From Eubacteriales bacterium (GTDB taxonomy: Bacteria; Bacillota; Clostridia; Oscillospirales; CAG-272), in NCBI GenBank assembly GCA_028709565.1, contig JAQVWU010000207.1, positions 1 through 5,750 of the forward strand: 5,750 nucleotides of DNA, read 5' to 3'. Positions within the stretch are counted from its first letter, which is position 1, and the number at the start of each line of letters is the position of its first letter. The position numbers and the translations under genes were made by a program. Below are positions 5,202-5,750 of the stretch, piece after piece. The notes beneath the pieces were generated by a model, which was not told where the DNA came from, ran no database searches, and saw only the letters and a list, made by a program, of their open reading frames with translations.

Positions 5202-5423
5202 ATGCCAACAAAATCCGATGCAAAAACAGTTAACCGATACCACTTCCGCGATAACTTTGTTTGTAAAAGCAATACTGCGCGAACGTAAGGTTCCGTTAGA
5301 AATCGGACTGCCAAACGATCCGTTTTACAGCACCGAAAACCTTGCAAGATTAAACGCTCCCGCGGAACGCATAAAAAAGACGACGGCACCGAACATGCGT
5401 TGACAGAAACCGACGATGACTAA
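5202..5423 (+). pseudogene. Broken RelB/DinJ-family antitoxin gene
   Basis: Three adjoining pieces together read like a RelB/DinJ antitoxin. Frame 0 from the ATG at 5202 gives MPTKSDAKTVN, like the family N-terminus. The next frame (5218-5378) gives TTSAITLFVKAILRERKVPL, then LPNDPFYSTENLARLNAP, the hallmark central region. Back in frame 0, 5379-5423 gives DDGTEHALTETDDD and a stop, a typical acidic end. About 20-25 residues that normally follow TVN are missing, so a deletion near 5229 caused the first shift. The second shift lies in the six-A run at 5373-5378, which reads A AAA AAG in the middle frame. No ribosome binding site is obvious, and no RelE/YafQ toxin gene follows. I call a decayed antitoxin. 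A 61-codon product from the ATG at 5218 could still be translated. Confidence 0.72.
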
Positions 5424-5436
5424 AATCCATGATAAC

Positions 5437-5488
5437 AACGCCGTGCATATTATCGTGACATTGATAATGTGCACAGCGTTTATTTTTT
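5437..5488 (+). terminator. Strong terminator between mazEF and the convergent feoB-like gene
   Basis: An 18-bp stem (5437-5454 with 5463-5480), with one mismatch and one G-T pair, encloses an 8-nt loop. It is followed by TATTTTTT on the plus strand, 14 nt after the antitoxin remnant stop. On the minus strand the same hairpin lies 12 nt beyond the feoB-like stop but lacks a clean T run, so it may act weakly in that direction. Confidence 0.85.
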
Positions 5489-5491
5489 CGC

Positions 5492-5750
5492 TCAAAAGTC
5501 TTTCCGGATTTTATCCTGCTTTGTATTTACCGGGCAGCCCGCGCAGTCTCCCCGGGCAGAGCAGCCGGCGCAGCCGCTGTTTTTGCGTTTTTTTATATAG
5601 AACAGCGCCGCCGCCAGCAGCACCAATACCGACGCTATAATGGCAATATCGCATCCGCTCAGACCCGAATGTGCGTCGAGGAAGAGCAGCGATTGGTATA
5701 CCGCAAGGGAAACGACCCACGCGACACCGCACTGGGCCGCCACAACGCCC
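5492..5750 (-). CDS. feoB: C-terminal end of FeoB-type ferrous iron transporter with cysteine-rich tail (5' end off the right edge)
   Basis: Only the last 85 codons are present and the frame is open to the window edge. The visible part has a membrane helix of FeoB-end type (QCGVAWVVSLAVYQSLLF), a short loop, a second hydrophobic helix (IAIIASVLVLLAAALFYI), a basic KKRK stop-transfer, and a cytoplasmic CAGC...CAGC cluster with four cysteines. The last two elements look like the small FeoB-associated Cys-rich membrane protein, here apparently fused to the FeoB C-terminus. FeoB is a GTP-driven inner-membrane Fe(II) importer; its G domain and gate motifs would lie outside the window. A stand-alone Cys-rich membrane protein preceded by an unrelated helix is the alternative. 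Codon use is GC-rich compared with mazEF. The gene converges on mazEF. Confidence 0.68.
   Translation of the reverse strand, partial: GVVAAQCGVAWVVSLAVYQSLLFLDAHSGLSGCDIAIIASVLVLLAAALFYIKKRKNSGCAGCSARGDCAGCPVNTKQDKIRKDF

Noticed and set aside
5416..5640. 74-codon plus-strand frame opposite the feoB-like end
   Set aside because: It reads through the strong terminator and is antisense to the better-supported Cys-rich membrane segment.
1..5750. Insertion sequence, CRISPR array, tRNA or rRNA
   Set aside because: I saw no transposase motif, regularly spaced repeats, cloverleaf or rRNA signature on either strand.

Overview
The window reads as a spore-forming, low-to-medium GC Clostridia-type Firmicute, perhaps of the Oscillospiraceae or Lachnospiraceae kind. 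The signs are strong GAGG-type ribosome binding sites, a spore-coat-type ferritin-like protein, a monofunctional AICAR formyltransferase, and a FeoB end carrying a cysteine-rich tail. Base composition is uneven. The dtxR-like, coat-protein and feoB parts are GC-richer. The stretch from about 2420 to 5170 is AT-richer, and the mazEF operon is the most AT-rich, which suggests an accessory insert between older chromosomal genes.

Layout. Positions 1-1003 (minus) hold the first 334 codons of an XRE-type regulator that runs off the left edge, with a good promoter and two palindromes upstream. A perfect 18-bp hairpin (1128-1167) separates it from a spore-coat-type protein (1213-1677, minus) with a symmetric E...ExxH/E...ExxH di-iron pattern. 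Divergent from that is a DtxR/MntR-family regulator (GTG start at 1808), followed 63 nt later by a 55-codon orphan MazE/AbrB-like gene (2249-2416). After a candidate terminator comes a stand-alone AICAR transformylase (2687-3865). A small unassigned gene (4065-4292) follows, then a complete mazEF operon (4532-5172) with a near-consensus promoter and a 20-bp palindromic operator. Next is a broken RelB/DinJ-type antitoxin gene (5202-5423), then a strong hairpin terminator, then the 3' end of a convergent feoB-like gene (5492 to the right edge, minus).

Two themes emerge. The first is iron: a DtxR-like sensor with the Cys-x-x-Glu-His metal ligands, a ferritin-like coat protein and FeoB all lie in the window. 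The second is toxin-antitoxin turnover: one intact mazEF, one MazE paralog cut off exactly where the toxin-binding tail should begin, and one doubly frameshifted RelB/DinJ antitoxin with no toxin beside it. The orphan MazE-like protein and MazE share 31 of 55 positions without gaps, so they are clearly homologous. I saw no tRNA, rRNA, CRISPR array or intact transposase.
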